Both the position numbers and the translations under genes were made by a program. A stretch of 39,661 bases of DNA from Alphaproteobacteria bacterium (GTDB lineage: Bacteria > Pseudomonadota > Alphaproteobacteria > Rhizobiales > Xanthobacteraceae): NCBI GenBank assembly GCA_005884685.1, contig VBAH01000047.1:1-39661 (forward strand), written 5' to 3'. Positions 19,496-28,403 of this stretch are shown here, in pieces; position 1 is the stretch's first letter, and every line of letters begins with the position of its first letter. The notes beneath the pieces are model-generated. The model saw only the letters and a list, made by a program, of their open reading frames with translations. It was not told the origin of the DNA and ran no database searches.

Positions 19496-22027
19496 TTATT
19501 CCGCCGCCGCCTCCTGCCGCAGATGCTGGACCGGGAAAATGCAGGTGACGGTGGTTCCACGGCCGACGGCCGAATCGAGCTTGACCGTACCACCATGCAG
19601 CTCGACGAAGGAACGCACGATCGAGAGGCCGAGGCCCGCGCCGCGGTGCTCGGAGCCGAGCGCGTGGCTCTCGAAGCGGTCGAATACGCGCTCGCCGATC
19701 GCGTCGGGAATGCCCGGCCCGCGGTCCGTCACGCTGAAGATCACGGCGCCGTCCTGCCGCTCGACCGCGAGTCGCACGACCTCGCCGGTCGGCGAGAAGC
19801 TCACCGCATTGGACAGCAGGTTGAACAGGATTTGCCGCAGCCGCCGTTCGTCCGCGACGAAGCTGCCGATATCGGGGGCGGTGCGCGCCTCCACAAGGAT
19901 CGCCTTCTCGGTGATCCTGTCCTGTAGCCCAAGGATCGCCGCATCGACCGCAGCACGGATGTCCACGGGCTTGAGATCGAGCCCCATGGCGCCCGCGTCG
20001 ATGGTCGTGAGATCGAGAATGTCGTTGATGATCGCGAGCAGCGCGCTCGAGGATTTGTCGATGTTGCCGAGGTACTCGCGCTGCTTGTCGTTGATCGGGC
20101 CGATCGTCGGGCCGATCGCGGGGTCGGTCAGCAGGTGCGCGAAGCCGATGATGTTGGTGAGCGGGGTGCGCAGTTCGTAGGAGACGCGCTCGACGAACGC
20201 GCTCTTGAGCCGGTCGGCATCCTGCAGCGCGTCGGCGCGCTCGATCAGGGCGCGCTCGACATTCACCGAGTCGGTCACGTTCTGGAATGTCACCAATGTG
20301 GCGCCGTCCGGCAGCGGCGCCGTGGTGCAGTCGAGCACGCTGCCATCGGTGCGTTCGAGCCGCGCCTGGATCGGCTCCCGGCTCTCCAGCGCGGTGACGG
20401 CGCCGCGCAATCGGCTCCAGAACGCTTCGTTGGTGTAGAGCGGAGCGCACCAGCCGAGCACCGTCTCGATATGCGGGCGCCCGTCGTTGAGCGCGCCGGA
20501 CTGAAGCTTCCAGAGGCTGGCGAAGGCGGGATTGTGCAGGTCGAGCCGCCCGTCGCTGGCGAACACCGCAACACCCTCGGTCAGCGCTTCGAGCGTCTCG
20601 CCCTGCACGCCGATCAGCGCCTCATAGCGCCGCACCAGCTTCAGCCGTTCGGTGACGTCGTCGAACAGGTAAGTGACGCCGCCTTCCGGGTTGGGCGTGG
20701 TGACGACGCGCAAGGTACGGCCGTCGGGCAGGTACCATTCATGCTGGCGCGGCTCGAGCGCGCGGTAGGCGTCGTGCAACTCGCTCTTCCAGTTGCGATA
20801 GTCCGCCTGCTCGGGAAGTTTTCGCGCGGCGCGCAACCGATCGAGCACACCCGAGTCGGTCGGTCCGGAGTCGAGAAACGCCGCGTCGAGTCCCCAGAGC
20901 ACGCGGAACCCTGCGTTGTAGAAGGTGAGCCGCTGGTCAGCCGAGAACATCGCGACCGCAGTGGAGAGCTGATCGAGCGTGCGGCGATGGGCGTCGGTCA
21001 TGCGGGCGAGCTCTGCGCGCATCGCCTCGACATCGGTCACGTCGATGCCGATGCCGGCGCTGCCGCCGGGCGAGGGCCGGTCGATCACGTGCAGGATGCG
21101 GCGCGTGCCCGCGACGATCACCGGCAGCCGCGCCTCATAGAACTGGCCAGCCGCGCGCGCGTGCGCGGCGCCGGCGCGCGCGGTGGAATCAAGGACTTCC
21201 AGATTGCGCGCCACCGCGTCGGTACCGTCGCGCGCCTCGACCGCGCGGGCGTAGGCGGCATTGACCCAGGTAAGCCGCCCGGTCACGTCGCGCGCCCACA
21301 CGGGGGCGGGAAGCGCTTCCAAAAGCTGCCCGACCGTATCGATATCGCGGCGCAGCCGCTGATGGTCGGCGGCAAGTTCGGCAAGCTCGCTCTTGGTCCC
21401 GGTGAGGTCCTTGATGCGCAGAACCGCGCGGCCGCCGATGGCGCGGCCTTCCACCGCGACGTGGCGCTGCTGCAGCGTGGTCAGCGGAAAGGCGAAGCCC
21501 TTTCCTTCGGCGCGCAACGCATCGACCGCGACTTCCATGGCGTGGGCATTCTCGGGCGCGAGCCATGTCCCGAACGCGAGCACGCGCCGCGGCAGCGGCG
21601 TGCGCGTGATGAGGGCGACGTCGCCTGAGATATCCGGCTCGTCCCCGCCCGCCGGCCACACCACGATGACCTGCGGCTCGGCAAGCAGCAGCGCGTTGGC
21701 GCGGTCACGCTCCTCGCGCAGCTCGTTGATCTCGGCCTGCCGGACGGCGAGCCGCTGCGCCGCACGCTGGCGCGTGCGCAACAGCGCAATCGCGGTTGCC
21801 ACCGCAAACAGGATGATGCCGAGGCTGAGCGCGAGCGCCGCAATCTCATGGCGCTCAAGCGTCACGAACGCGTCGATATAGTCGGTGATCGGGCGCAGCG
21901 TCGGGCGCGCCTCGGCGGATGCCGTTTCCGGCAGCAGCGTGACTGCCGCAATGATGCAAGCCTGGTCGAATCCCCCGCGCCACGGTTGCGTTCGTTGCCC
22001 GCACCGTCCCCGGATCGTCTCCGGCAT
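19496..22027 (-). CDS. divL: DivL-like PAS sensor pseudo-histidine kinase with tyrosine at the phospho-acceptor position
   Basis: A membrane-anchored regulator of 843 residues from the ATG at 22027; a GTG at 22120 would add 31 residues but lacks a ribosome site. One transmembrane helix lies at about residues 62-83. A coiled-coil linker and several PAS domains follow (for example LPAPVWARDVTGRLTWVN, AMFSADQRLTFYNAGF and AVFASDGRLDLHNP). The dimerisation helix reads FVERVSYELRTPLTNIIGF, so tyrosine 617 (codon 20177-20179) replaces histidine. The ATPase domain looks complete: NLLSNAVSFSP, DRGPGIP and GLGLSIV. In Caulobacter, DivL has the same substitution and controls CckA-CtrA signalling. Position before tsaE also fits. 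No response regulator is adjacent. Confidence 0.88.
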   Translation of the reverse strand: MPETIRGRCGQRTQPWRGGFDQACIIAAVTLLPETASAEARPTLRPITDYIDAFVTLERHEIAALALSLGIILFAVATAIALLRTRQRAAQRLAVRQAEINELREERDRANALLLAEPQVIVVWPAGGDEPDISGDVALITRTPLPRRVLAFGTWLAPENAHAMEVAVDALRAEGKGFAFPLTTLQQRHVAVEGRAIGGRAVLRIKDLTGTKSELAELAADHQRLRRDIDTVGQLLEALPAPVWARDVTGRLTWVNAAYARAVEARDGTDAVARNLEVLDSTARAGAAHARAAGQFYEARLPVIVAGTRRILHVIDRPSPGGSAGIGIDVTDVEAMRAELARMTDAHRRTLDQLSTAVAMFSADQRLTFYNAGFRVLWGLDAAFLDSGPTDSGVLDRLRAARKLPEQADYRNWKSELHDAYRALEPRQHEWYLPDGRTLRVVTTPNPEGGVTYLFDDVTERLKLVRRYEALIGVQGETLEALTEGVAVFASDGRLDLHNPAFASLWKLQSGALNDGRPHIETVLGWCAPLYTNEAFWSRLRGAVTALESREPIQARLERTDGSVLDCTTAPLPDGATLVTFQNVTDSVNVERALIERADALQDADRLKSAFVERVSYELRTPLTNIIGFAHLLTDPAIGPTIGPINDKQREYLGNIDKSSSALLAIINDILDLTTIDAGAMGLDLKPVDIRAAVDAAILGLQDRITEKAILVEARTAPDIGSFVADERRLRQILFNLLSNAVSFSPTGEVVRLAVERQDGAVIFSVTDRGPGIPDAIGERVFDRFESHALGSEHRGAGLGLSIVRSFVELHGGTVKLDSAVGRGTTVTCIFPVQHLRQEAAAE

Positions 22028-22258
22028 TTGCCTGTGCCCCTGCGCCGCAGCGATTCCCGTCCGGAAAACGGCCCGGGCAAAGCCACGATGAACGCGAGCG
22101 ACCTCCGCCAGGGCGCTCACGAATCAAATGACTTTACCCCCAACGTGACTCGGGCCGTAAGAGTCCAGACCGTGAACGGACGGGCGTCGGAGCAGTGCGA
22201 TGCGATTGTTTCGATGCGGCCGACGCCACGCGGCGTATTCCCGCCGTTCACGGACGTG

Positions 22259-22675
22259 CTAGCTGCGCTCGCGCAGCGCCTCCGCCCGCCGTGCAATGTC
22301 GTCGACACTGAGCCGCGTCAACGCCGTGGTGAATGCACGCTCGGCCTCTGCGATCGCCGGAAGAACCGCGTCATCGAGAATACGCGAGCCCCGTTCGATC
22401 TCGTCCTGCGCTTCGACCGTCCCGGCTGCGCGCAGGATGTCGGCGACGCTGATCCGCTTGCGCTCGCGCGCCAGCTCATAACCGCCGTGCGGTCCGCGAA
22501 TGCCATTGAAGATGCCCTCGTGCACCAGCGCCTGCAGCACCGGCTCGAGATGGCGCGATGGCAGGTTGTGGCGCGCGGCGAGCTTGCGCGCGGACATAGG
22601 GCGCTCGCGCGCGTTCAACGCGACATCGACAACAGCAGCGATGGCAAGGAGGCCCTTGCGGGGGAGCAGCGACAT
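22259..22675 (-). CDS. Rrf2 family transcriptional regulator without iron-sulfur cysteines
   Basis: A 138-residue winged-helix regulator. The N-terminal MSLLPRKGLLAIAAVVDVAL, the recognition region LAARHNLPSRHLEPVLQALV and the wing GIRGPHGGYELARERKRISVADI are typical of Rrf2/IscR/NsrR proteins. No cysteine is present, so it cannot bind a cluster through the usual three-cysteine set. ATG 22675 is preferred over the TTG at 22690 because it gives the normal family start. An inverted repeat at 22700-22719 in its own upstream region is a candidate autoregulatory site. Targets are unknown. dut lies 64 bp upstream on the same strand. Confidence 0.88.
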   Translation of the reverse strand: MSLLPRKGLLAIAAVVDVALNARERPMSARKLAARHNLPSRHLEPVLQALVHEGIFNGIRGPHGGYELARERKRISVADILRAAGTVEAQDEIERGSRILDDAVLPAIAEAERAFTTALTRLSVDDIARRAEALRERS

Positions 22676-22699
22676 GAGGCGGGAAACCAAGCGGCAAAG

Positions 22700-22719
22700 G
22701 ATGATAGTAAAACATCATC
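22700..22719. promoter_or_regulatory. Inverted repeat upstream of the Rrf2-type regulator
   Basis: GATGAT and ATCATC half-sites separated by 8 bp lie 25 bp ahead of the regulator's ATG, in an AT-rich island unlike its GC-rich surroundings. Minus-strand promoter-like hexamers (TTGCGG and TACTAT) lie around it, with poor spacing. Autoregulation by the encoded Rrf2 protein is plausible but inferred. Confidence 0.4.
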
Positions 22720-22739
22720 ATCATACCGCCGCAAGTTTG

Positions 22740-23204
22740 TTACACGTTGCTCGTTCCGGTTGAGCCGAACCCGCCGGCGCCGCGGGCTGTCGTGCCGAGT
22801 TCCGTCACCGTGCGTAGTTCAACCCGTGAAACTTGGGCGATCACCAGCTGGGCAATGCGCAGGCCGCGCGTCACGGCGAAAGGCTCGGCGCCATGATTGA
22901 TCAGCAGCACCTGGATCTCGCCGCGATAGTCGGCGTCGACCGTGCCGGGCGCGTTGAGGACGGTCACACCGTGCTGACGCGCGAGGCCGGAGCGCGGGCG
23001 CACCTGCGCCTCCGTGCCGGGAGGAAGCGCGATTGCGATCCCGGTCGGCACCGCGGCGTAGCGTCCGGGCAGGATGGTGAGCGGCGCATCCGGCGGTACC
23101 GCGGCGAGCAGGTCCATGCCGGCAGCAGCAGCGCTGTGATATGACGGCAGCGGCAGGTCCGCCCCATGCGGCAGCCGCATCACGCTGACGGTGACCGCGG
23201 TCAT
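22740..23204 (-). CDS. dut: dUTP diphosphatase
   Basis: The product hydrolyses dUTP to dUMP, preventing uracil incorporation and feeding thymidylate synthesis. It is a 154-residue trimeric-type dUTPase with all five motifs visible: [37 protein letters not shown], and the C-terminal GAGGFGSTG arm. The ATG overlaps the coaBC stop (23201-23204), and coaBC-dut linkage is widespread in proteobacteria. Confidence 0.97.
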   Translation of the reverse strand: MTAVTVSVMRLPHGADLPLPSYHSAAAAGMDLLAAVPPDAPLTILPGRYAAVPTGIAIALPPGTEAQVRPRSGLARQHGVTVLNAPGTVDADYRGEIQVLLINHGAEPFAVTRGLRIAQLVIAQVSRVELRTVTELGTTARGAGGFGSTGTSNV

Positions 23205-24700
23205 GAGGGCTCGCCGTTCAGGGCGTTCGCGATGCGGGCGACCAATTGCCTCGCCACGCCGTCCTTGGATTGCGCCGGCCAGGATTCGACCCCTGCTGCC
23301 GTGATGAGATGCACCGTGTTGTCGTCGCCGCCCATCGCGCCGCCCTCTGCCGACACGTCATTCGCCACGATCCAGTCGGAGCCCTTGCGTTTGAGCTTCG
23401 CCTTGGCGTGTTCGATCACCTTCTCGGTTTCGGCCGCGAAGCCGATGACGAGCGCCGGCCGCTTTGTCTTCAGCCTCGACACGGTGGCGAGGATATCCGG
23501 GTTCTCGACCAACTCGAGCTTCGGTGGGCCGCCCGCATCCTTTTTGAGCTTCTGCACGATGTCGCCCGCGATGCGCCAGTCGGCCACCGCGGCGGCAAAG
23601 ATGCCGACGTCGGCCGGCAGCGCGGCCTGCACGGCAACCAGCATCGCCTGCGCCGTTTGCACGCGCACTATCTTCACCCCGGAGGGGTCGGGCAGGGCGA
23701 CAGGCCCCGATATGAGGGTCACTTTGGCGCCGGCATCAGCGGCCGCGCGCGCAATGGCAAAACCCTGCTTGCCCGAGGATCGGTTCGCGATGTAGCGCAC
23801 CGGGTCGATCGGCTCGTGCGTCGGCCCGGCGGTGATGATGATGTGCTTGCCGGCGAGCGGCCTGGCGCGGGACGGCGGCGCATCCGCCGTGGCGCCTGCC
23901 AAACGTTTTTCGACCGCGGCGACGATGTCCAAAGGTTCCGCCATCCGGCCGGTGCCCACCTCGCCGCTCTCGGCCATCTCGCCCGCGTTCGGACCGACGG
24001 TGAGCACACCGTCGGCGAGGAGTATCTTGAGATTGCGCTGTGTGGCGCTGTTCGACCACATGCGCGGATTCATGGCGGGCGCGAGCAGGATCGGCCTGTC
24101 GGTCGCGAGCAGCACGGCAGTGGCGAGATCGTTGGCATGGCCGTGCGCCATCTTGGCCATCAGGTCGGCGGCCGCGGGCGCGACCACGATCAGGTCGGTG
24201 TCGCGCGCCAGGCGGATGTGACCGACGTCGAATTCCGAGGCCTGGTCGAACAACTCGGTGAACGGCTTCTCGCCCGCGATTGCGCCGACCGACAGTGAAG
24301 TGACAAATTCCTGTGCCGCGCGGGTCATCACCACGCGCACCGTATAGGCGCGCTCACGCAGGCGCCGGATCAGGTCGAGCGATTTGTAGGCCGCGATCCC
24401 GCCGGAAATGATCAGCAGAATGCGGCGCGCCGTTGCTGCCGGGGGAGGCTCAGCGGATTGCCGCGCCGGCTTGGCGCGGTTGTCAGTTCTGGCCGCAACC
24501 GGCGCATCCTCCGGCCTCGACATCCAGGCACTGATCATCGAGACGGGGCTCTCTGGTCTGGCCGCAGCCGGCGCATCCCCCGACTTCTCCGCGAGCAGCA
24601 GCCGCACCTCCTCTTCCATCGAGCGCCCGTTGGCGGCCGCGCGCAGGCGCAGCCGCTTCTTGACCGCTTCGGGGAGGTTGCGGACCGTCAGCGAGCCCAT
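23201..24700 (-). CDS. coaBC: CoaBC with an N-terminal FitA/VapB-like ribbon-helix-helix domain
   Basis: The product makes 4'-phosphopantothenoylcysteine and decarboxylates it in CoA synthesis. Residues 92 to about 270 are the flavin decarboxylase CoaC, with H161 and PAMN at 208-211. The remainder is the ligase CoaB with [20 protein letters not shown] and AAAVADW. Unusually, residues 1-38 ([35 protein letters not shown]) look like a FitA-type antitoxin DNA-binding domain, joined by a 50-residue linker containing a repeated DAPxAAR motif. The position of E. coli Cys158 is serine (S245). Start 24700 has an ACAAGG ribosome site; ATGs at 24715 and 24730 are also in frame. Operator-like repeats lie just upstream. 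The gene follows ubiB by 39 bp. Confidence 0.93.
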   Translation of the reverse strand: MGSLTVRNLPEAVKKRLRLRAAANGRSMEEEVRLLLAEKSGDAPAAARPESPVSMISAWMSRPEDAPVAARTDNRAKPARQSAEPPPAATARRILLIISGGIAAYKSLDLIRRLRERAYTVRVVMTRAAQEFVTSLSVGAIAGEKPFTELFDQASEFDVGHIRLARDTDLIVVAPAAADLMAKMAHGHANDLATAVLLATDRPILLAPAMNPRMWSNSATQRNLKILLADGVLTVGPNAGEMAESGEVGTGRMAEPLDIVAAVEKRLAGATADAPPSRARPLAGKHIIITAGPTHEPIDPVRYIANRSSGKQGFAIARAAADAGAKVTLISGPVALPDPSGVKIVRVQTAQAMLVAVQAALPADVGIFAAAVADWRIAGDIVQKLKKDAGGPPKLELVENPDILATVSRLKTKRPALVIGFAAETEKVIEHAKAKLKRKGSDWIVANDVSAEGGAMGGDDNTVHLITAAGVESWPAQSKDGVARQLVARIANALNGEPS

Positions 24701-24716
24701 GCGGCCTTGTATCATG

Positions 24717-24742
24717 TGATTGCATCGCAATCAATGCAATCA
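24717..24742. promoter_or_regulatory. Three 7-bp half-sites upstream of coaBC (candidate operator)
   Basis: TGATTGC (24717-24723), GCAATCA (24727-24733) and GCAATCA (24736-24742) form an inverted repeat plus a direct repeat in the ubiB-coaBC gap. The last copy includes the ubiB stop codon. It starts 16 bp upstream of the coaBC ATG. Spaced short palindromic half-sites are typical targets of ribbon-helix-helix repressors, and the downstream gene encodes such a domain. Binding is inferred. Confidence 0.5.
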
Positions 24743-26383
24743 AACCAACTTCCAGATCACCACCCCCAGCAATCCCGCGATCACCCACAACGCCACGGTC
24801 GTCCAGCGGCTGCGCCGCGCTTCCGCCTCGCCGATCGCCGCGACCGTTTCGGGCGCGAGCACCAGGCCGTCGCGCGTCGCCGCGTCGAGCTGGTCGGTGA
24901 CGCGTGCGGCGCGTCCGAGCAAAGAGGGGACCTCGCCCAAAAATTTCCCGACTTCGCCCGCCCCCTGCGCGACGTCCTCAAGCCGCCCGGCAGGGCCGAG
25001 ATGGCGCTCGACCCATTCGCGCACCACCGGCTCGGCGGTCGCCCACATGTCGAGGTCTCGATCGAACGAGCGCGCCACGCCCTCGACCACCACCATCGTC
25101 TTCTGCAGCAGCAGCAGCTCCGGCCGCGTCTTCATGTCGAACAGGCCGGTGACTTCGAACAGCAACGTGAGCAGCTTCGCCATCGAGATGTCGGCCGCTG
25201 TGCGATTGTGGATCGGCTCGCCGATCGCGCGGATCGCCTGGGCGAAACTCTCGACCGAATGATGCGGCGGCACGTAGCCCGCCTCGAAATGCACTTCGGC
25301 GGTGCGGTAATAGTTGCGCGTGATGAAGCCGTAGAGGATCTCGGCGAGGAAGCGGCGTTCTTTCGGGGACAGGCGGCCCATGATGCCGAAGTCGACCGCC
25401 ACGATGCGGCCCTCGCTGTCGACAAACAGGTTTCCCGGGTGCATGTCGGCATGGAAGAAGCCGTCGCGCAGCGCGTGGCGCAGAAAGGCCTGCATCAGCG
25501 CGCGCCCGAGCGCAGGCAGGTCGAGCCCGCGGGCCTCCAATGCCACGCGATTGGAGAGCGGTGTTCCGTCGATCCACTCGAGGGTCAGCACACCGCGGGC
25601 GGTACGCTCCCAGTCAACCGTCGGGACACGGAAATCCGGATCGCCCCTCACGTTGTCGCGCATCTCGGCGATCGCCGCGGCCTCGAGCCGCAGGTCCATC
25701 TCGATGGTGACGGAGCGCGCCAGCGTATCCACCACCTCGACCATGCGCAGCCGCCGCGCCTCGGTCGAATGACGCTCGGCGTTGCGCGCCGCGAAATACA
25801 GCGTGTCGAGATCGGACCTGAGGCGCCGATCGATGCCCGGGCGCAGCACCTTCACGGCGACGGTCTGCGCTCCCTCGCGCTCATCCCCGCGCAAGCGCGA
25901 ATCCAGTTCTTCCTTCGCCTGTGGCCCTGGGTCCGCGCCGTCGCGGGGACGAGCCGCTACAGTGGCTTTGTGCACCTGCGCGATGGACGCCGCCGCGACC
26001 GCAGGCCCGAAGGAGACGTAGAGCTCAGGGAGCGGCTTACCGAGCGCGCCAGCGACCGCCGCCTCCGCCTCTCCCTGAGGAAACGGCGCCATGCGGTCCT
26101 GCAGGCTTTCGAGATCGCGCGCGAGCGCTGGGCCGACCACATCCGGCCGGGTCGCGAGGAACTGGCCGAGCTTCACGTAGGTCGGCCCAAGTCGGGTCAG
26201 CGCGGCGGAAAGCCGGACCGACGCACCTTCACCGCTCGGCCGCTCCATCAGCCGCGCAACACGCAAGCCAAGTCTCGCCGGCGCCGGCAACGCCTCCGGA
26301 TCGGCGAGCGCCAGCACGCCCTCACGCGCGAACACGAAGCCCGCGCGCGCCAGGCGAAAAAGGTGACCGGCGGCAGCGATCAC
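24740..26383 (-). CDS. ubiB: Ubiquinone biosynthesis regulatory protein kinase UbiB, with in-frame repeat insertion
   Basis: A UbiB/ABC1/ADCK family atypical kinase-ATPase of 547 residues that supports aerobic ubiquinone synthesis at the membrane. Visible motifs are KLGQ (71-74), the A-rich loop AAASIAQVH (about 130-138), VAVKVLRPG with the nucleotide-binding lysine 178, the catalytic region [24 protein letters not shown], and a C-terminal hydrophobic helix ([21 protein letters not shown]). Residues about 144-169 ([20 protein letters not shown]) are encoded by a palindromic repeat inserted in frame between the A-rich loop and the lysine strand. The GTG start overlaps the ubiE stop (GTGA), which supports this start. 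Confidence 0.93.
   Translation of the reverse strand: MIAAAGHLFRLARAGFVFAREGVLALADPEALPAPARLGLRVARLMERPSGEGASVRLSAALTRLGPTYVKLGQFLATRPDVVGPALARDLESLQDRMAPFPQGEAEAAVAGALGKPLPELYVSFGPAVAAASIAQVHKATVAARPRDGADPGPQAKEELDSRLRGDEREGAQTVAVKVLRPGIDRRLRSDLDTLYFAARNAERHSTEARRLRMVEVVDTLARSVTIEMDLRLEAAAIAEMRDNVRGDPDFRVPTVDWERTARGVLTLEWIDGTPLSNRVALEARGLDLPALGRALMQAFLRHALRDGFFHADMHPGNLFVDSEGRIVAVDFGIMGRLSPKERRFLAEILYGFITRNYYRTAEVHFEAGYVPPHHSVESFAQAIRAIGEPIHNRTAADISMAKLLTLLFEVTGLFDMKTRPELLLLQKTMVVVEGVARSFDRDLDMWATAEPVVREWVERHLGPAGRLEDVAQGAGEVGKFLGEVPSLLGRAARVTDQLDAATRDGLVLAPETVAAIGEAEARRSRWTTVALWVIAGLLGVVIWKLV
25879..25954. repeat. Palindromic repeat inside ubiB
   Basis: A 76-bp element with 13-bp arms (GCTCATCCCCGCG at 25879-25891 and CGCGGGGACGAGC at 25942-25954, one mismatch). 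It resembles the intergenic repeats of this genome yet lies within the ubiB coding frame and is translated. Confidence 0.75.
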
Positions 26384-27135
26384 AAGCGCCAGCCGGAATG
26401 CAGCGCCACGATGCCGCCGCTCATCGCGCGGTACGACACCCGGCGGAAGCCGGCCGCGCGCATCATCTCGGCGAACGCATTCGGGCGCGGGAAGCGGCGG
26501 ATCGACTCGACGAGATAGCGATATGGGTCGGCATCGCCGACGATCGCGCGGCCCATCGCCGGCACGACGTTGAACGAATAAAGCTCGTACAGCGCGTCGA
26601 GCCCCGGCACATCGACGTTGGAGAACTCCAGGCAGACGGCGCGCCCGCCAATGCGCAGCACGCGGTGCATCTCGGCAAGCGCCACCCCGATGCGCGGCAC
26701 GTTGCGGATGCCGAAGGCGATCGACACCGCGTCGAAATTCTTGTCGGGAAACGGCAAGCTCTCGGCGTTGGCGTCGACGAACGTCACGGCATCGTCGAGC
26801 CCCTGCGCATAGGCGCGCTCGCGCCCAACGCCGAGCATCTCGGCATTGATGTCGGCGACGGTCGCGCGCGTGCCATATCCGCCGGCCTGCACAGTGCGGA
26901 ACGACACATCGCCGGTCCCGCCCGCGACATCGAGCAGCGCGAAGGCTCTATCCGACTTCGGCGGGTTGATCGCGGTCACCAGCGCGTCCTTCCAGGCCCG
27001 GTGCAGCCCGCCGGACATCAGGTCGTTCATCAGGTCGTAACGCCGCGCCACCTTGTGGAACACGTCGTCGACCAGCCGTTGTTTGTCGTCGAGCGGCACC
27101 TGCCGGTCGCCGAAATGGGTGTGTGCATCGGGCAT
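26380..27135 (-). CDS. ubiE: Bifunctional demethylmenaquinone/2-methoxy-6-polyprenyl-1,4-benzoquinol methylase
   Basis: A SAM-dependent C-methyltransferase of ubiquinone (and, where made, menaquinone) synthesis, 251 residues. ATG 27135 is chosen because it gives the usual N-terminus; the upstream ATG lies in a repeat. Motifs are [22 protein letters not shown]-binding [23 protein letters not shown], and C-terminal [25 protein letters not shown]. Its TGA overlaps the ubiB GTG. It heads the long minus-strand run, divergent from mutM. Confidence 0.96.
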   Translation of the reverse strand: MPDAHTHFGDRQVPLDDKQRLVDDVFHKVARRYDLMNDLMSGGLHRAWKDALVTAINPPKSDRAFALLDVAGGTGDVSFRTVQAGGYGTRATVADINAEMLGVGRERAYAQGLDDAVTFVDANAESLPFPDKNFDAVSIAFGIRNVPRIGVALAEMHRVLRIGGRAVCLEFSNVDVPGLDALYELYSFNVVPAMGRAIVGDADPYRYLVESIRRFPRPNAFAEMMRAAGFRRVSYRAMSGGIVALHSGWRL

Positions 27136-27184
27136 GGCGCGACCATAGCGCGGGCCTGTAAGGGAGGCTACATAACCCTCCGCC

Positions 27185-27336
27185 GTCATTCCGGGACGGC
27201 CGAAGGCCGGGCCCGGAATCCATAACCACAGGCAGCGCCGACAAAGCTCCGGTCGTGGTTATGGATTCCGGGCTCGCTCGCCAAAGCGCGTCGCAGACGC
27301 GCGTAAACGCGCTTGAGGCTCGCGCCCCGGAATGAC
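27185..27336. repeat. Compound palindromic repeat between ubiE and mutM
   Basis: A 152-bp element with 11-bp ends (GTCATTCCGGG / CCCGGAATGAC). It has an inner perfect 16-bp pair (CGGAATCCATAACCAC at 27214-27229, GTGGTTATGGATTCCG at 27255-27270) and at 27285-27313 the 29-bp module shared with 9073-9101. It fills most of the divergent promoter region and ends 14 bp before mutM. Confidence 0.85.
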
Positions 27337-27350
27337 CGGAGAGGTTAACC

Positions 27351-28232
27351 ATGCCCGAACTTCCCGAGGTCGAAACCGTGCGCCGCGGGTTGCAGCCGGT
27401 GATGGAGGGCGCGCGTTTCGTGCGGGTGGAGCAGCGACGGCCGGACTTGCGATTTCCTTTTCCGCAGAATTTCAACAAGCGGCTCGAGGGACAGACCGTC
27501 GAAGGCCTCGGGCGGCGGGCCAAATATCTGCTCGCCGATCTCTCATCGGGCGAGGTGCTGCTGATGCATCTCGGCATGTCGGGCTCGTTCCGCGTGCTGC
27601 ACGGCAGCGACGAGCGCGGACCGGGGAAATTCCATCACGCGCGCGGCAAGCTCTCGGCGCACGATCACGTGGTGTTTCACCTGTCGAACGGCGCGATCGT
27701 CACGTTCAACGATCCGCGCCGCTTTGGGTTCATGAAGCTGGTTCGGCGCGAAGAGCTGAACCAGCACCCGATGATGGCGGCGCTCGGGCCGGAGCCGCTC
27801 GGCAATGCGTTCGATGGGGCAATGCTGGCGCAGGCCTGCGCGGGAAAGAAAACCAGCCTGAAGGCGGCGCTGTCGGACCAGAAGGTCGTCGCCGGCCTCG
27901 GCAATATCTATGTCTGCGAGGCGCTCCATCGCGCGCATCTTTCGCCGAAGCGGATCGCCTCGACGATCGCGACGCGAACCGGCAAGCCGCTGGCGCGCGC
28001 CGATGCGCTCGCCGATGCCATCAAGGCGGTGCTCAACGATGCGATCCGCGCAGGCGGCTCGTCGCTGCGCGACCATCGTCGTACCGACGGCGAACTCGGC
28101 GACTTCCAGCACAATTTCCGCGTCTATGACCGCGCCGGAACGAAATGCGTGACCCCGAAGTGCAACGGGACGATCCGCCGCATCGTGCAGGGGACGCGGA
28201 GCACGTTCTTCTGCCCGGTGTGCCAGAAGTAA
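27351..28232 (+). CDS. mutM: Formamidopyrimidine-DNA glycosylase MutM (Fpg)
   Basis: A bifunctional glycosylase/AP lyase that removes 8-oxoguanine and formamidopyrimidines. The 293-residue protein starts with the catalytic [13 protein letters not shown] (N-terminal proline nucleophile after Met removal). [21 protein letters not shown], the H2TH region [20 protein letters not shown] and a C-terminal zinc finger with four cysteines (CVTPKC, FFCPVCQ) follow. A GAGAGG ribosome site precedes the ATG. It stands alone on plus, divergent from ubiE. Confidence 0.97.
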   Translation: MPELPEVETVRRGLQPVMEGARFVRVEQRRPDLRFPFPQNFNKRLEGQTVEGLGRRAKYLLADLSSGEVLLMHLGMSGSFRVLHGSDERGPGKFHHARGKLSAHDHVVFHLSNGAIVTFNDPRRFGFMKLVRREELNQHPMMAALGPEPLGNAFDGAMLAQACAGKKTSLKAALSDQKVVAGLGNIYVCEALHRAHLSPKRIASTIATRTGKPLARADALADAIKAVLNDAIRAGGSSLRDHRRTDGELGDFQHNFRVYDRAGTKCVTPKCNGTIRRIVQGTRSTFFCPVCQK

Positions 28233-28259
28233 GCGCCGCGAACGCCACGTGCGCGAATA

Positions 28260-28390
28260 CCCTCCCCTGGAGGGGGAGGGTCGGCGAGCAGCGAAGCTGC
28301 GAGCCGGGGTGGGGTGAACCTTTCGCGCCAAAGCTCACCCCACCCCGACGCTCACTGCGTTCGCTTCGACCCTCCCCCTCCAGGGGAGGG
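28260..28390. repeat. Large perfect palindrome between mutM and the carbamoyltransferase gene
   Basis: Perfect 24-bp arms at 28260-28283 and 28367-28390, starting CCCTCCCCTGG and ending CCAGGGGAGGG, enclose a second 12-bp pair (GGGGTGGGGTGA / TCACCCCACCCC). It lies between two convergent genes, close to both stops, and may act as a shared transcription stop as well as being a repeat family member. Confidence 0.85.
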
Positions 28391-28403
28391 TGGGAGCCCG
28401 CGG

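Noticed and set aside
22028..22120. 31-residue N-terminal extension of DivL from GTG 22120
   Set aside because: No ribosome site is visible there and the extra residues show no feature; it remains possible, and the start is uncertain.
24698..24829. Toxin-antitoxin operon suggested by the FitA-like domain
   Set aside because: No PIN-domain or other toxin gene lies on either side; the domain is continuous with CoaBC.
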